A stretch of DNA of 64,000 nt from Luteimonas fraxinea (GTDB lineage Bacteria; Pseudomonadota; Gammaproteobacteria; Xanthomonadales; Xanthomonadaceae), in assembly GCF_021233355.1 (NCBI RefSeq), contig NZ_CP089507.1, positions 186,001-250,000 on the forward strand, read 5' to 3'. Made by a program: the position numbers and the translations under genes. Under the pieces are notes generated by a model, which was not told the DNA's origin, ran no database searches, and saw nothing but the letters and a program-made list of their open reading frames with translations. Positions 22,424 to 31,202 of the stretch are shown piece by piece; positions within the stretch are counted from its first letter, which is position 1; each line of letters starts with the position of its first letter.

Positions 22424-25264
22424 GTGGACAGTCTCCTGAAGCAGTTTGCGCAGTCCTCCCAGTTCGGCGCCAATGCCGCCTTTATCGAAGACCTGTACGA
22501 GCAGTACCTCGTCGATCCCGACAGTGTCGGTTCGGACTGGAAGCGGTGGTTCGACGCTTTCAAGGGTCGTGAAGCCGGCGATGTTCCCCATTCCGCAGTG
22601 CTCTCGGCCGTGGCCGAAGCAGGCCGCAAGGCCGCTCGCGGCATCGTCGAGGCGACGCCTGGCGGCGCCGGCGACGAGCGCGAGCGCCATGTCGGTCGCC
22701 TGATCACGGCGTACCGCTCGCGCGGCCATCTGGGCGCGAAGCTCGATCCGCTGGATCTGGCGCCGCCGCTCAATCCGCCGGATCTGGGCCTGCCCTTCCA
22801 CCAGCTGACCGATGCCGACCTCGATGACGAGTTCAGCACCGGCGGCGTGGCCGGCCAGCCGCGGATGAAGCTGCGCGACCTGCTCGCGCTGCTCAAGACC
22901 ACCTACTCCAGCCAGATCGGCGCGGAGTTCATGCACATTCCCGACTTCGAACAGCGCAGCTGGCTCTACCAGCGCCTCGAAGCCGCGGGTGGCCGGTTCG
23001 CGCGCAGCGAAACGGAAAAGAAGCGCATCCTCGAACGCCTGACCGCGGCCGAGGGCCTCGAGCGCTATCTGCACACCAAGTACGTCGGCCAGAAGCGCTT
23101 TTCGCTCGAAGGCGGCGATGCACTGATTCCGCTGCTCGACAGCGTGATCCAGCGCGCCGGCAAGGAAGGCGTCAAGGACATCGTGATCGGCATGGCCCAT
23201 CGCGGCCGTCTCAACGTACTGGTCAATACGCTCGGCAAGAACCCGCGCAAGCTGTTCGACGAGTTCGAGGGCAAGTTCGACCACCACGACACCGATCGCG
23301 CCCACACCGGCGACGTGAAGTACCACATGGGCTTCTCGGCCGATCTGGCCACGCCCGGCGGTCCGGTCCATCTGGCGCTGGCGTTCAATCCGTCGCACCT
23401 GGAAATCGTCAACCCGGTGGTCGCCGGCAGCGTGCGTTCGCGCCAGCACCGTCGTCGTGATACCGAGCGCAAGCTCGTGCTGCCGGTGCTGTTGCATGGC
23501 GACGCGGCCTTCGCCGGCCAGGGCGTCAACATGGAACTGTTCCAGATGTCGCAGGCCCGCGGTTTCGCGGTTGGCGGCACGGTGCACGTGGTCATCAACA
23601 ACCAGGTCGGCTTCACCACCAGCGATCTGCAGGACGCACGTTCCACGCTGTACTGCACCGACGTCGCCAAGATGGTCGGCGCGCCGATCCTGCACGTGAA
23701 TGCCGACGATCCGGAAGCGGTTGTCTACTGCGCCGAGCTCGCCTACGACTTCCGCCAGCAGTTCGGCAAGGACGTGGTCATCGACCTCGTCTGCTACCGC
23801 CGTCACGGCCACAACGAAGCCGACGAGCCGGCGGCGACGCAGCCGCTGATGTACCAGGTCATCCGCAAGCACCAGACCCCGCGCGAGCTCTACACCGCGA
23901 AGCTGGTCGCCGAAGGCGTGATGGCCGAGGCCGATGCGAAGGCGATCGTCGACGGCTACCGCAACAAGCTCGACGCGGGCGAAGTCACGGTCGAGCTGGC
24001 CGATGCCAAGCCGAGCGACTACGAGCTGACGATCGACTGGGATCCCTATCTCGCAGGCCGCCTGACCGACACGCTCGACACCACGGTGTCGGTCGACAAG
24101 CTGAAGGCGCTGGCGACGCAGATCACCACGCTGCCCGAGTCCGTCACGTTGCAGGCGCGCGTCGCCAAGATCTACGACGACCGCCGCAAGATGGCCGCCG
24201 GCGAACAGGCCGGCGACTGGGGCTTCGCCGAGAACCTCGCCTACGCCACCCTGCTCGACGCCGGCCACCGCCTGCGCCTGGTGGGTCAGGACAGCGGCCG
24301 CGGCACGTTCTTCCACCGCCACGCGGTGCTGCACGACCAGACGTCCGGCAACAACTACATGCCGCTGCGCGAACTCGTGCAGAACCCGGAAGACGCCACG
24401 ATCATCGACTCGCTGCTCAGCGAAGAAGCGGTCATGGCGTTCGAGTACGGATACGCGTCGTCCGAGCCGGGCACGCTGTGCATCTGGGAAGGCCAGTTCG
24501 GCGATTTCGCCAACGGCGCCCAGGTGGTCATCGACCAGTTCCTGTCGTCGGGTGAAGCCAAGTGGGATCGCCTCTGCGGTCTGGCGCTGTTCCTGCCGCA
24601 CGGCTACGAAGGCCAGGGCCCCGAGCACAGCTCGGCGCGCCTCGAGCGCTTCCTGCAGCTGTGCGCGCTGGAGAACATGATGGTCTGCGTGCCGACCACG
24701 CCGGCGCAGGCCTTCCACATGATCCGTCGCCAGCTGTGCATGACCACGCGCAAGCCGCTGGTGGTGATGACGCCGAAGTCGCTGCTGCGCCACAAGCTGG
24801 CCGTGTCCTCGCTCGAGGAACTGGCCAACGGCGAGTTCCAGCACCTGATTCCCGATGCCGACGCCGACCCGAAGAAGGTCACGCGTGTGGTCGCGTGTTC
24901 GGGCAAGGTCTATTACGACCTGCTGGAAGAATCGCGCAAGCAGGGCCTCGACAACGTCGCACTGCTGCGCGTGGAACAGCTGTATCCGTTCCCGCGCGAA
25001 CTGCTGGCTGCCGAGCTCAAGCGCTTCCCGAAGGCCACCGAAGTGGTCTGGTGTCAGGAAGAACCGCAGAACCAGGGTGCCTGGTACCAGATCAAGCACC
25101 ACCTCGAGTTCTGCTCGGGTGCCAAGCAGTCGGTGCATTACGCCGGTCGCGCACGCTCGCCCTCGCCCGCCGTCGGTCATTTCAACGACCACGTCGCCGA
25201 GCAGCAGCAGCTGATCGCCGATGCGCTGGTGAACGATCTCGCCGGCAAGGTGCTCGCCGAGTAA
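22424..25264 (+). CDS. sucA: 2-oxoglutarate dehydrogenase E1 component
   Basis: The thiamine-diphosphate E1 subunit decarboxylates 2-oxoglutarate and passes the succinyl group to the lipoyl arm of SucB. With the GTG at 22424 it has about 946 residues, normal for the family, and starts VDSLLKQFAQSSQFGANAAF, as I recall for xanthomonad homologues. Visible motifs: MAHRGRLNVLVNTLGK, GDAAFAGQGVNMELFQMS (ThDP binding), YRRHGHNEADEP and the C-terminal QEEPQNQGAW. The frame is open further upstream but that part is not E1-like. It heads the sucA-sucB-lpdA operon. Confidence 0.96.
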   Translation: MDSLLKQFAQSSQFGANAAFIEDLYEQYLVDPDSVGSDWKRWFDAFKGREAGDVPHSAVLSAVAEAGRKAARGIVEATPGGAGDERERHVGRLITAYRSRGHLGAKLDPLDLAPPLNPPDLGLPFHQLTDADLDDEFSTGGVAGQPRMKLRDLLALLKTTYSSQIGAEFMHIPDFEQRSWLYQRLEAAGGRFARSETEKKRILERLTAAEGLERYLHTKYVGQKRFSLEGGDALIPLLDSVIQRAGKEGVKDIVIGMAHRGRLNVLVNTLGKNPRKLFDEFEGKFDHHDTDRAHTGDVKYHMGFSADLATPGGPVHLALAFNPSHLEIVNPVVAGSVRSRQHRRRDTERKLVLPVLLHGDAAFAGQGVNMELFQMSQARGFAVGGTVHVVINNQVGFTTSDLQDARSTLYCTDVAKMVGAPILHVNADDPEAVVYCAELAYDFRQQFGKDVVIDLVCYRRHGHNEADEPAATQPLMYQVIRKHQTPRELYTAKLVAEGVMAEADAKAIVDGYRNKLDAGEVTVELADAKPSDYELTIDWDPYLAGRLTDTLDTTVSVDKLKALATQITTLPESVTLQARVAKIYDDRRKMAAGEQAGDWGFAENLAYATLLDAGHRLRLVGQDSGRGTFFHRHAVLHDQTSGNNYMPLRELVQNPEDATIIDSLLSEEAVMAFEYGYASSEPGTLCIWEGQFGDFANGAQVVIDQFLSSGEAKWDRLCGLALFLPHGYEGQGPEHSSARLERFLQLCALENMMVCVPTTPAQAFHMIRRQLCMTTRKPLVVMTPKSLLRHKLAVSSLEELANGEFQHLIPDADADPKKVTRVVACSGKVYYDLLEESRKQGLDNVALLRVEQLYPFPRELLAAELKRFPKATEVVWCQEEPQNQGAWYQIKHHLEFCSGAKQSVHYAGRARSPSPAVGHFNDHVAEQQQLIADALVNDLAGKVLAE

Positions 25265-25321
25265 TCCGGCGCGCACTCCGCTCATCCATTCCCCACATTC
25301 AACGCTTTTCCAGGAAGCCAC

Positions 25322-26560
25322 ATGGCCACTGAAATCAAAGTCCCGGTCCTGCCCGAATCCGTCTCCGACGCGACCATCGCCACCTGGCACAAGAAGGCCG
25401 GCGATGCGGTCAAGCGCGACGAGAACCTCGTCGACCTGGAGACCGACAAGGTCGTCCTCGAAGTGCCGTCGACCGTCGACGGCGTGCTGAAGGAAATCAA
25501 GTTCGAAGAAGGCGCGACGGTCAACAGCGCGCAGGTCATCGCGATCATCGAAGAAGGCGCCGCCGCCGAAGCGCCGGCCGCCGAATCGGGCGCCAAGGAC
25601 AAGGAAGCACCGGCCGCCGGTGCCGAGGAAGTGCAGCCGAAGTCGGAGGCCAAGAAGGCCGACGACAAGGCGCCGGCCTCGACCAAGCCGCAGACGTCGT
25701 CGGGCAAGAACGACGGCCTGCCGCCGGGCGCACGCTTCACCGCCGAGACCAAGGGCATCGATGCCTCGCAGGTCGAAGGCACCGGCCGCCGCGGCGCGGT
25801 GACCAAGGAAGACCTGCTGAACTACGCCTCGGGCAAGACCCCGGGCGTGTCGGGTGGCGCGCGTCCGGAAGAGCGTGTGCCGATGACCCGCATCCGCAAG
25901 ACCATCGCGGCACGCCTGATGCAGTCGAAGGAATCGATCGCGATGCTGACCTCGTTCAACGAGGTGAATCTCGGCAAGGTGATGGCGCTGCGCAAGGAGC
26001 TGGGCGAACAGTTCCAGAAGGACAACGGCATCAAGCTCGGCTTCATGAGCTTCTTCGCCAAGGCTGCTGCCAACGCGCTGGCCAAGTACCCGGTGGTCAA
26101 CGCCTCGGTCGACGGCACGGAGATCATCTATCACGGCTACGCCGACATCTCGGTTGCCATCTCGACCGATCGTGGTCTGGTGACGCCGGTGCTGCGCAAC
26201 GTCGAGCGCCAGGGCTTCGCCGAAATCGAGCAGGGCATCGCCGATTACGCGAAGAAGGCGCGCGACGGCAAGCTGGGCCTGGACGATCTGCAGGGCGGCA
26301 CGTTCACGATCACCAACGGCGGCACCTTCGGCTCGCTGATGTCGACGCCGATCGTCAACCCGCCGCAGTCGGCGATCCTGGGCATGCACTCGATCAAGGA
26401 GCGCGCCATCGTCGAGAACGGCCAGGTGATCGCTGCGCCGATGATGTATCTGGCGCTGTCGTACGACCACCGCATCATCGACGGCAAGGACGCGGTGCTG
26501 TTCCTTGTCGACATCAAGAACCAGCTGGAAAACCCGCACCGCATGCTGCTCGGCATGTGA
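25322..26560 (+). CDS. sucB: 2-oxoglutarate dehydrogenase E2, dihydrolipoyl succinyltransferase
   Basis: The 412-residue core enzyme has one N-terminal lipoyl domain (lipoylated Lys43 in [10 protein letters not shown]), an Ala/Pro/Lys-rich linker, a peripheral-subunit-binding domain (about residues 138-175, ending [12 protein letters not shown]) and the catalytic domain with the active-site His383 in [15 protein letters not shown] precedes the ATG. It lies 57 bases after sucA. Confidence 0.97.
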   Translation: MATEIKVPVLPESVSDATIATWHKKAGDAVKRDENLVDLETDKVVLEVPSTVDGVLKEIKFEEGATVNSAQVIAIIEEGAAAEAPAAESGAKDKEAPAAGAEEVQPKSEAKKADDKAPASTKPQTSSGKNDGLPPGARFTAETKGIDASQVEGTGRRGAVTKEDLLNYASGKTPGVSGGARPEERVPMTRIRKTIAARLMQSKESIAMLTSFNEVNLGKVMALRKELGEQFQKDNGIKLGFMSFFAKAAANALAKYPVVNASVDGTEIIYHGYADISVAISTDRGLVTPVLRNVERQGFAEIEQGIADYAKKARDGKLGLDDLQGGTFTITNGGTFGSLMSTPIVNPPQSAILGMHSIKERAIVENGQVIAAPMMYLALSYDHRIIDGKDAVLFLVDIKNQLENPHRMLLGM

Positions 26561-26570
26561 TGCGCCGCGA

Positions 26571-26588
26571 CCCCCTCCACGGAGGGGG
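26571..26588 (+). other. Intercistronic GC hairpin between sucB and lpdA
   Basis: CCCCCTCC pairs with GGAGGGGG with almost no loop. There is no following T-run, so it is unlikely to terminate fully. It may stabilise the sucAB message or tune the E3 level. Confidence 0.4.
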
Positions 26589-26678
26589 TTCGCACTTGTG
26601 GCGCCCGCGCCGCACCCCCAAATTCGCCGCATCGGCACCCTGCTCTTTCGGGCAGGCATCGAAAGAAGGATTTCCCCC

Positions 26679-28115
26679 ATGGCTGAACAATTCGACGTCG
26701 TCGTCATCGGTGCCGGTCCGGCCGGTTACCACGCTGCCATCCGCGCCGCGCAGCTCGGCAAGACCGTCGCCTGCATCGACGCCGCGCTGGGCAAGGACGG
26801 CAAGCCGGCCCTCGGTGGCACCTGCCTGCGCGTGGGCTGCATTCCGTCGAAGGCGCTGCTCGATTCCTCGCGCCAGTTCTGGAACATGGGCCACATCTTT
26901 GGCGACCACGGCATCAGCTTCAAGGATCCGAAGATCGACGTCGAAGCGATGATCGGTCGCAAGGACAAGATCGTGAAGCAGTTCACCGGCGGCATCGCGA
27001 TGCTGTTCAAGGCGAACAAGGTGACGCCGTATTACGGCTTCGCCACGCTGCACGCCGACCGCCTGGTCAAGGTCGCGCAGCACGACGGTACCGAGGTTGA
27101 GCTGACCGGTGCCAACGTCATCATCGCCGCCGGTTCGGATTCGATCGAACTGCCGTTTGCGAAGTTCGACGGCGACACCATCGTCGACAACGTCGGCGGT
27201 CTGGACTTCACCGAAGTGCCGAAGCGCCTGGCCGTCATCGGCGCCGGCGTGATCGGTCTGGAGCTCGGCAGCGTGTGGAAGCGTCTCGGCGCCGAGGTCA
27301 CGATCCTCGAAGCCCTGCCCGACTTCCTCGCACTGGCCGACGCCGAAGTGGCGAAGACCGCGCTGAAGGAATTCAAGAAGCAGGGTCTCGACATCAAGCT
27401 GGGCGCCAAGGTCTCCAAGACCGAGATCACCGGCAAGGGCAAGAAGAAGGAAGTCGTCGTCAGCTATACCGACGGCAGCGGCGAACAGACGATCACCGTC
27501 GACAAGCTGCTGGTGTCCGTGGGCCGCAAGGCCGCGAGCAAGGGCCTGCTGGCCGACGACAGCGGTGTGAAGCTGACCGATCGTGGCCAGATCGAAGTCG
27601 ACGACCACTGCCACACCGGCGTCGATGGCGTGTGGGCGGTCGGCGACTGCGTGCGCGGCCCGATGCTGGCGCACAAGGGCTTCGAGGAAGGCATCGCGGT
27701 CGCCGAACTCATCGCCGGCCTGCCGGGCCACGTCAACTTCGACACGATTCCGTGGGTCATCTACACCGAGCCGGAGCTGGCCTGGGTCGGCAAGACCGAG
27801 CAGCAGCTCAAGGACGAAGGCATCCCGTACAAGGCGGGCAGCTTCCCGTTCGCCGCCAACGGGCGCGCGGTCGCGATGATCGAGGCCACGGGCTTCGTCA
27901 AGGTGCTCGCGCACGCCGAAACCGATCGCGTGCTCGGCATGCACCTCGTCGGCGCCAACGTCTCCGAGCTCGTGCACGAAGGCGTGCTGACGATGGAGTT
28001 CAGCGGCTCGGCCGACGACCTCGCCCGCATCTGCCACGCGCATCCGTCGCTGTCGGAAGTGGTGCACGACGCGGCCATGGCGGTCGACAAGCGGTCGATC
28101 CACAAGGCCAATTGA
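26679..28115 (+). CDS. lpdA: Dihydrolipoyl dehydrogenase (E3)
   Basis: The 478-residue FAD flavoprotein reoxidises the dihydrolipoyl groups of SucB with NAD+. Features: FAD-binding GAGPAGYHAA (11-20), redox-active Cys49 and Cys54 in GGTCLRVGCIPSK, NAD-binding GAGVIGLELGSVW, and the C-terminal His-Glu pair in HAHPSLSEVVHDA. The ATG at 26679 has AAGAAGGA upstream. As the third gene of the operon it presumably serves the 2-oxoglutarate complex first and may also serve others. Confidence 0.96.
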   Translation: MAEQFDVVVIGAGPAGYHAAIRAAQLGKTVACIDAALGKDGKPALGGTCLRVGCIPSKALLDSSRQFWNMGHIFGDHGISFKDPKIDVEAMIGRKDKIVKQFTGGIAMLFKANKVTPYYGFATLHADRLVKVAQHDGTEVELTGANVIIAAGSDSIELPFAKFDGDTIVDNVGGLDFTEVPKRLAVIGAGVIGLELGSVWKRLGAEVTILEALPDFLALADAEVAKTALKEFKKQGLDIKLGAKVSKTEITGKGKKKEVVVSYTDGSGEQTITVDKLLVSVGRKAASKGLLADDSGVKLTDRGQIEVDDHCHTGVDGVWAVGDCVRGPMLAHKGFEEGIAVAELIAGLPGHVNFDTIPWVIYTEPELAWVGKTEQQLKDEGIPYKAGSFPFAANGRAVAMIEATGFVKVLAHAETDRVLGMHLVGANVSELVHEGVLTMEFSGSADDLARICHAHPSLSEVVHDAAMAVDKRSIHKAN

Positions 28116-28124
28116 TCGAACGAT

Positions 28125-28253
28125 GGGATTGGGGATGCGGGATTGGGGATTCGCAAGAGCCCGGTCTCTCGATCTGACCAATCCTGACAAGGGACGCCGG
28201 GCATCGCCCGGCGTTCTCTTTTTCAAATCCCCAATCCCGAGTTCCGAATCCCG
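28125..28253. repeat. GGGATTGGGGAT-type inverted repeats around a terminator
   Basis: GGGATTGGGGAT occurs at 28125-28136 and again at 28139-28150, and the complementary AAATCCCCAATCCCG and GAATCCC occur at 28225-28252. The arms could pair over the terminator hairpin. The right arm touches the start codon of the next gene, so no normal ribosome-binding site is visible there. Similar GGGATTGGGGA spacers are common in xanthomonads. Confidence 0.65.
28194..28224 (+). terminator. Intrinsic terminator after lpdA
   Basis: ACGCCGGGC and GCCCGGCGT form a perfect nine-pair stem around an ATC loop, followed by a T-rich tract (TCTCTTTTTC). The same ATC loop is used in the terminator at 15861. Confidence 0.85.
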
Positions 28254-28847
28254 ATGAAGAGCATCTGCGTCTATTGCGGTTCCAACGCCGGCAACAAGCC
28301 TGTCTACGCCGAACGTGCAATGGCGCTGGGCGATCGGCTCGCACAAGACGGTCTGCGCCTCGTCTACGGCGGTGGCAATGTCGGCCTGATGGGCACCGTG
28401 GCCAACGCGGTGCTCGAAGCGGGCGGCCAGGTCACCGGTGTGATCCCGCAGCAGCTCGCCGACTGGGAAGTCGCGCACCGCGGCCTGACCGAACTCGAGA
28501 TCGTCGACTCGATGCACGCGCGCAAGATGCGCATGTTCGAACTCTCCGACGGCTTCGTCGCCCTGCCCGGCGGCTTCGGCACGATGGAAGAGATCTTCGA
28601 GATGCTGACCTGGCGCCAGCTCGGCATCGGCAACAAGCCCTGCGCCTTCCTCGACATCGACGGCTTCTATGCGCCACTGATCGGCATGATCGACCGCATG
28701 GTCGAAGAGCGCTTCCTGCACCCGGACCAGCGCGCCGACCTCTGGTACGGCAGCGACATCGACGAGATGCTGGCGTGGATGCGGGCGTATGAGCCGGCGC
28801 AGGCAAGCAAGTGGATCGACGAGAAGCGGCGCAGTGTTTTGAAGTGA
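28254..28847 (+). CDS. LOG-family Rossmann-fold nucleotide hydrolase (TIGR00730)
   Basis: The 197-residue protein has the LOG motif PGGFGTMEE (105-113) and the catalytic region SMHARKMRMFE (86-96), as in cytokinin-activating LOG enzymes and PpnN-related nucleosidases. The expected reaction is release of ribose 5-phosphate from a nucleoside 5'-monophosphate. Its start abuts a repeat arm and has no clear ribosome-binding site. The true bacterial substrate is uncertain. Confidence 0.88.
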   Translation: MKSICVYCGSNAGNKPVYAERAMALGDRLAQDGLRLVYGGGNVGLMGTVANAVLEAGGQVTGVIPQQLADWEVAHRGLTELEIVDSMHARKMRMFELSDGFVALPGGFGTMEEIFEMLTWRQLGIGNKPCAFLDIDGFYAPLIGMIDRMVEERFLHPDQRADLWYGSDIDEMLAWMRAYEPAQASKWIDEKRRSVLK

Positions 28848-28976
28848 GGGGTTGCGCGGTGGAGTGAGCGCGTGCGGTGTGTGGCATCGCCTGTTTCGCG
28901 ACCGCGTTGCTCCATGGTTTGAATCATTGATCGCTTTGCGACCGCGTTGTTTCGTCGCCTCGATCATTTCCGTCGC

Positions 28977-29090
28977 GAAGATGGGTCCCAGCTTTCGCTG
29001 GGACGACGGTGTTGGGATCCGGCGCTTTCCTTGAAGGCCCACAGTCTTCGTCCGTCGCCCCAGCGAAAGCTGGGGCCCATTTTGATCTTC
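28977..29090. repeat. Dispersed palindromic repeat pair, GGGTCCCAGC type
   Basis: Left arm 28977-29009 (GAAGATGGGTCCCAGC, GCTGGGACGACG) and right arm 29053-29090 (CGTCGCCCCAGCGAAAGC to TTTTGATCTTC) are inverted copies, and each is itself a hairpin (TCCCAGC TTTC GCTGGGA). The rest of the 328-base gap 28848-29175 shows no gene; GACCGCGTTG also occurs there twice. Confidence 0.85.
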
Positions 29091-29175
29091 ATGCGACATC
29101 GGCTCGCGGCCTAGTCCGACAACCCGCCATTCAATCGCCTGCAACGATCGGAACTCCGACCTTGCAGCCGTCCCC

Positions 29176-29469
29176 ATGCGCGACCGCCTCCCCTGCACCT
29201 ACATCCTCGCCAGCGCCCCACGCGGCACGCTGTACACCGGCGTGACCTCGAATCTTCTGCAGCGCATCTGGCAACACAGCAACGATCAGACACGCGGCTT
29301 CACCTCGCAGCATCGCGTCCACCACCTCGTCTGGTTCGAAACGCACGACACGATGGACGCTGCGATCACGCGCGAGAAGCGGCTCAAAGCCTGGCAACGG
29401 CTGCGGAAGATCCAGCTCGTCGAGTCGACGAATCCGGAATGGCACGACCTGTATCCTCAACTTATCTGA
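29176..29469 (+). CDS. Single-domain GIY-YIG nuclease-like protein
   Basis: The 97-residue protein is only a GIY-YIG domain: TYILAS and LYTGVT are the two name-giving strands (GIY to TYI, YIG to YTG), followed by the conserved Arg30 in LLQRIWQH and a later Glu in TREKRLKAWQR. Such UPF0213/YhbQ-like proteins have little demonstrated function; DNA repair or repeat maintenance has been suggested for relatives. It lies right after a dispersed repeat pair. Confidence 0.88.
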   Translation: MRDRLPCTYILASAPRGTLYTGVTSNLLQRIWQHSNDQTRGFTSQHRVHHLVWFETHDTMDAAITREKRLKAWQRLRKIQLVESTNPEWHDLYPQLI

Positions 29470-29486
29470 CAGCCCGAGGTTTCCGG

Positions 29487-30479
29487 ATGCCCATTCCCGC
29501 CCGTTTCGACGCTTTCCGTATCCACAACGACGATGCCGGTTATCGCAGCGGCATCGAGCAGATCGCCATCGATGATCTCGCCGACGGCGAGATCGACATC
29601 GCGGTCGCGCACTCGTCGGTGAACTTCAAGGACGCGCTGGCGGGCACCGGCAAGGGCAAGATCCTGCGCCGCTTTCCGCTGGTCGGCGGCATCGACGTTG
29701 CCGGTCACGTCGTCGCATCACGCGACCCCGCCTTCAAGGAAGGCGATGCGGTGCTCGTCACCGGCAGCGGCCTCTCGGAAACACGCGACGGCGGCTACAC
29801 GCAGTACGCGCGCATCGAGGCGAAGTGGGCCGTGCCCTTGCCCGCCGGGTTGAGCCTGCGCGAAAGCATGATCCTCGGCACCGCCGGTTTCACCGCCGCG
29901 CTGGCGCTGCTGCGCATGCACGAGAACCGGCAGACGCCCGCACTTGGCCCGCTCGCCGTCACCGGTGCGACCGGCGGCGTCGGCTCGCTCGCGGTCGACA
30001 TCTTCAGCAGCGCAGGCTTCGAAGTGCATGCCGTCAGCGGCAAGGCCGAGCATGCGAATTATCTGAAAATGATCGGCGCATCCGAGGTGCTCGGACGCGA
30101 TGCGCTGGGCACGACACGGCCGATGGAGTCCGCGCGTTTCGGTGGCGGACTCGACAATGTCGGTGGTCCGATGCTGGTCAGTCTGCTTGCGCAAACGGAG
30201 CCTTACGGCAACGTCGCCAGCGCCGGTCTCGCTGCAAGCGCGGACCTCGGTGCGACCGTTATGCCCTTCATTATCCGCGGTGTTTCGCTGCTCGGCGTCG
30301 CATCGGCAGGAACCGCGCGCGATGTGCGAGATGAGGTCTGGCAGCATCTCGCCAGCGACTGGAAGCCGCGCCATCTCGATGCGATCTGCACACGTGAAGT
30401 GGGTCTCTCGGAACTGCCGGACGTGTTCGAAACGATGCTCGACGGTGGTTCATTCGGTCGGACGCTCGTCACGCTTTGA
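29487..30479 (+). CDS. MDR-family zinc-free oxidoreductase (AcuI/YhdH type)
   Basis: The 330-residue NADPH-dependent reductase belongs to the YhdH/AcuI (acrylyl-CoA reductase) group of quinone-oxidoreductase-like proteins. Typical blocks: HSSVNFKDALAGTGKGKI, FPLVGGIDVAGHV, the nucleotide-binding VTGATGGVGSLAVD and GGLDNVGG. No zinc ligands are present. The probable reaction is reduction of acryloyl-CoA to propanoyl-CoA. It starts 17 bases after the GIY-YIG gene. Confidence 0.85.
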   Translation: MPIPARFDAFRIHNDDAGYRSGIEQIAIDDLADGEIDIAVAHSSVNFKDALAGTGKGKILRRFPLVGGIDVAGHVVASRDPAFKEGDAVLVTGSGLSETRDGGYTQYARIEAKWAVPLPAGLSLRESMILGTAGFTAALALLRMHENRQTPALGPLAVTGATGGVGSLAVDIFSSAGFEVHAVSGKAEHANYLKMIGASEVLGRDALGTTRPMESARFGGGLDNVGGPMLVSLLAQTEPYGNVASAGLAASADLGATVMPFIIRGVSLLGVASAGTARDVRDEVWQHLASDWKPRHLDAICTREVGLSELPDVFETMLDGGSFGRTLVTL

Positions 30480-30546
30480 TGTCAGCTGCGCGCGCGAGCA
30501 ATGAATGCGCGGATAGAATCGCAGTCGTCATATCGAGGGGGAATCG

Positions 30547-30930
30547 ATGGCACGCATTCTGATCGTGGACGACTCGCCGTCCCAGTTGATGGGCATCCGG
30601 CGCATCGTCGAAAAGCTCGGCCATGAGGCACTGACCGCGGAGGACGGCCAGGCCGGTGTCGACGCAGCCAAGCGTGAGCTGCCGGACCTCATCCTGATGG
30701 ATGTGGTGATGCCGAACCTCAACGGGTTCCAGGCAACGCGTTCGATCACGCGCGAGCCGACGACCGCGCACATCCCGGTGATCCTGGTGACGACGAAGGA
30801 CCAGGACACCGATCGCGTCTGGGGCATGCGCCAGGGCGCAAAGGCCTACCTCACCAAGCCCTTCAGCGAAGTCGAGCTATCGGACGCCATTCTCAAGACA
30901 ATCGGAGGCGGTGCGGCGCCGGTTGCTTGA
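30547..30930 (+). CDS. pilH: Type IV pilus twitching-motility response regulator PilH
   Basis: The 127-residue protein is a lone CheY-like receiver: acidic pair Asp8/Asp9, phospho-acceptor Asp52 (MDVVMPNLNG), Thr82 and Lys104 (TKPF). NLNGFQATRSITRE and VTTKDQDTDRVWGMRQGAKAYLTKP match PilH of the Pil-Chp pathway closely. In this genome stretch it stands alone, without pilG, pilI, pilJ or chpA. GAGGGGG precedes the ATG, and a possible -10 TAGAAT lies at 30514-30519. Confidence 0.88.
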   Translation: MARILIVDDSPSQLMGIRRIVEKLGHEALTAEDGQAGVDAAKRELPDLILMDVVMPNLNGFQATRSITREPTTAHIPVILVTTKDQDTDRVWGMRQGAKAYLTKPFSEVELSDAILKTIGGGAAPVA

Positions 30931-31052
30931 GTCTGCGCTGATGCGACGCCGCTTCGCAGCGTATCGCCGTTGTCCCGGCGGCATCTCACAGACGTATGTC
31001 CGGTCGAGCTGACGCCCATGTTGTGCTTCGCGCGACGTCGCTCAGCCCCGAG

Positions 31053-31140
31053 AATCAAAATGGATGACCAGCCATTCGACTGTTGAAAAGCGTTCCAGCG
31101 CGACCAGACATGCGTCTGTTGAAAGCCGCTGGGATGACGA
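31053..31140. repeat. Degenerate copy of the dispersed palindromic repeat
   Basis: The ends AATCAAAATGGATGACCAGC and GCCGCTGGGATGACG are inverted relatives of the repeats at 28977 and 33382; the centre carries CGACTGTTGAAA and GTCTGTTGAAA. The remainder of the gap between pilH and cbpA shows nothing else. Confidence 0.65.
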
Positions 31141-31202
31141 ACTAGAGCCGGCAGTCTCTGATTGTCCAACTTCCGCCTCAGCACAAGCGGGGCAGTCGCC
31201 GT

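Noticed and set aside
22064..26707. 1547-codon minus-strand frame over sucA and sucB
   Set aside because: It is the shadow of GC-rich coding DNA in the opposite frame: no motifs, no start context, and it covers two undoubted genes.
28848..29175. CRISPR-like array from the closely spaced repeats
   Set aside because: There are only two inverted, not direct, copies, and no regular spacers or cas genes.
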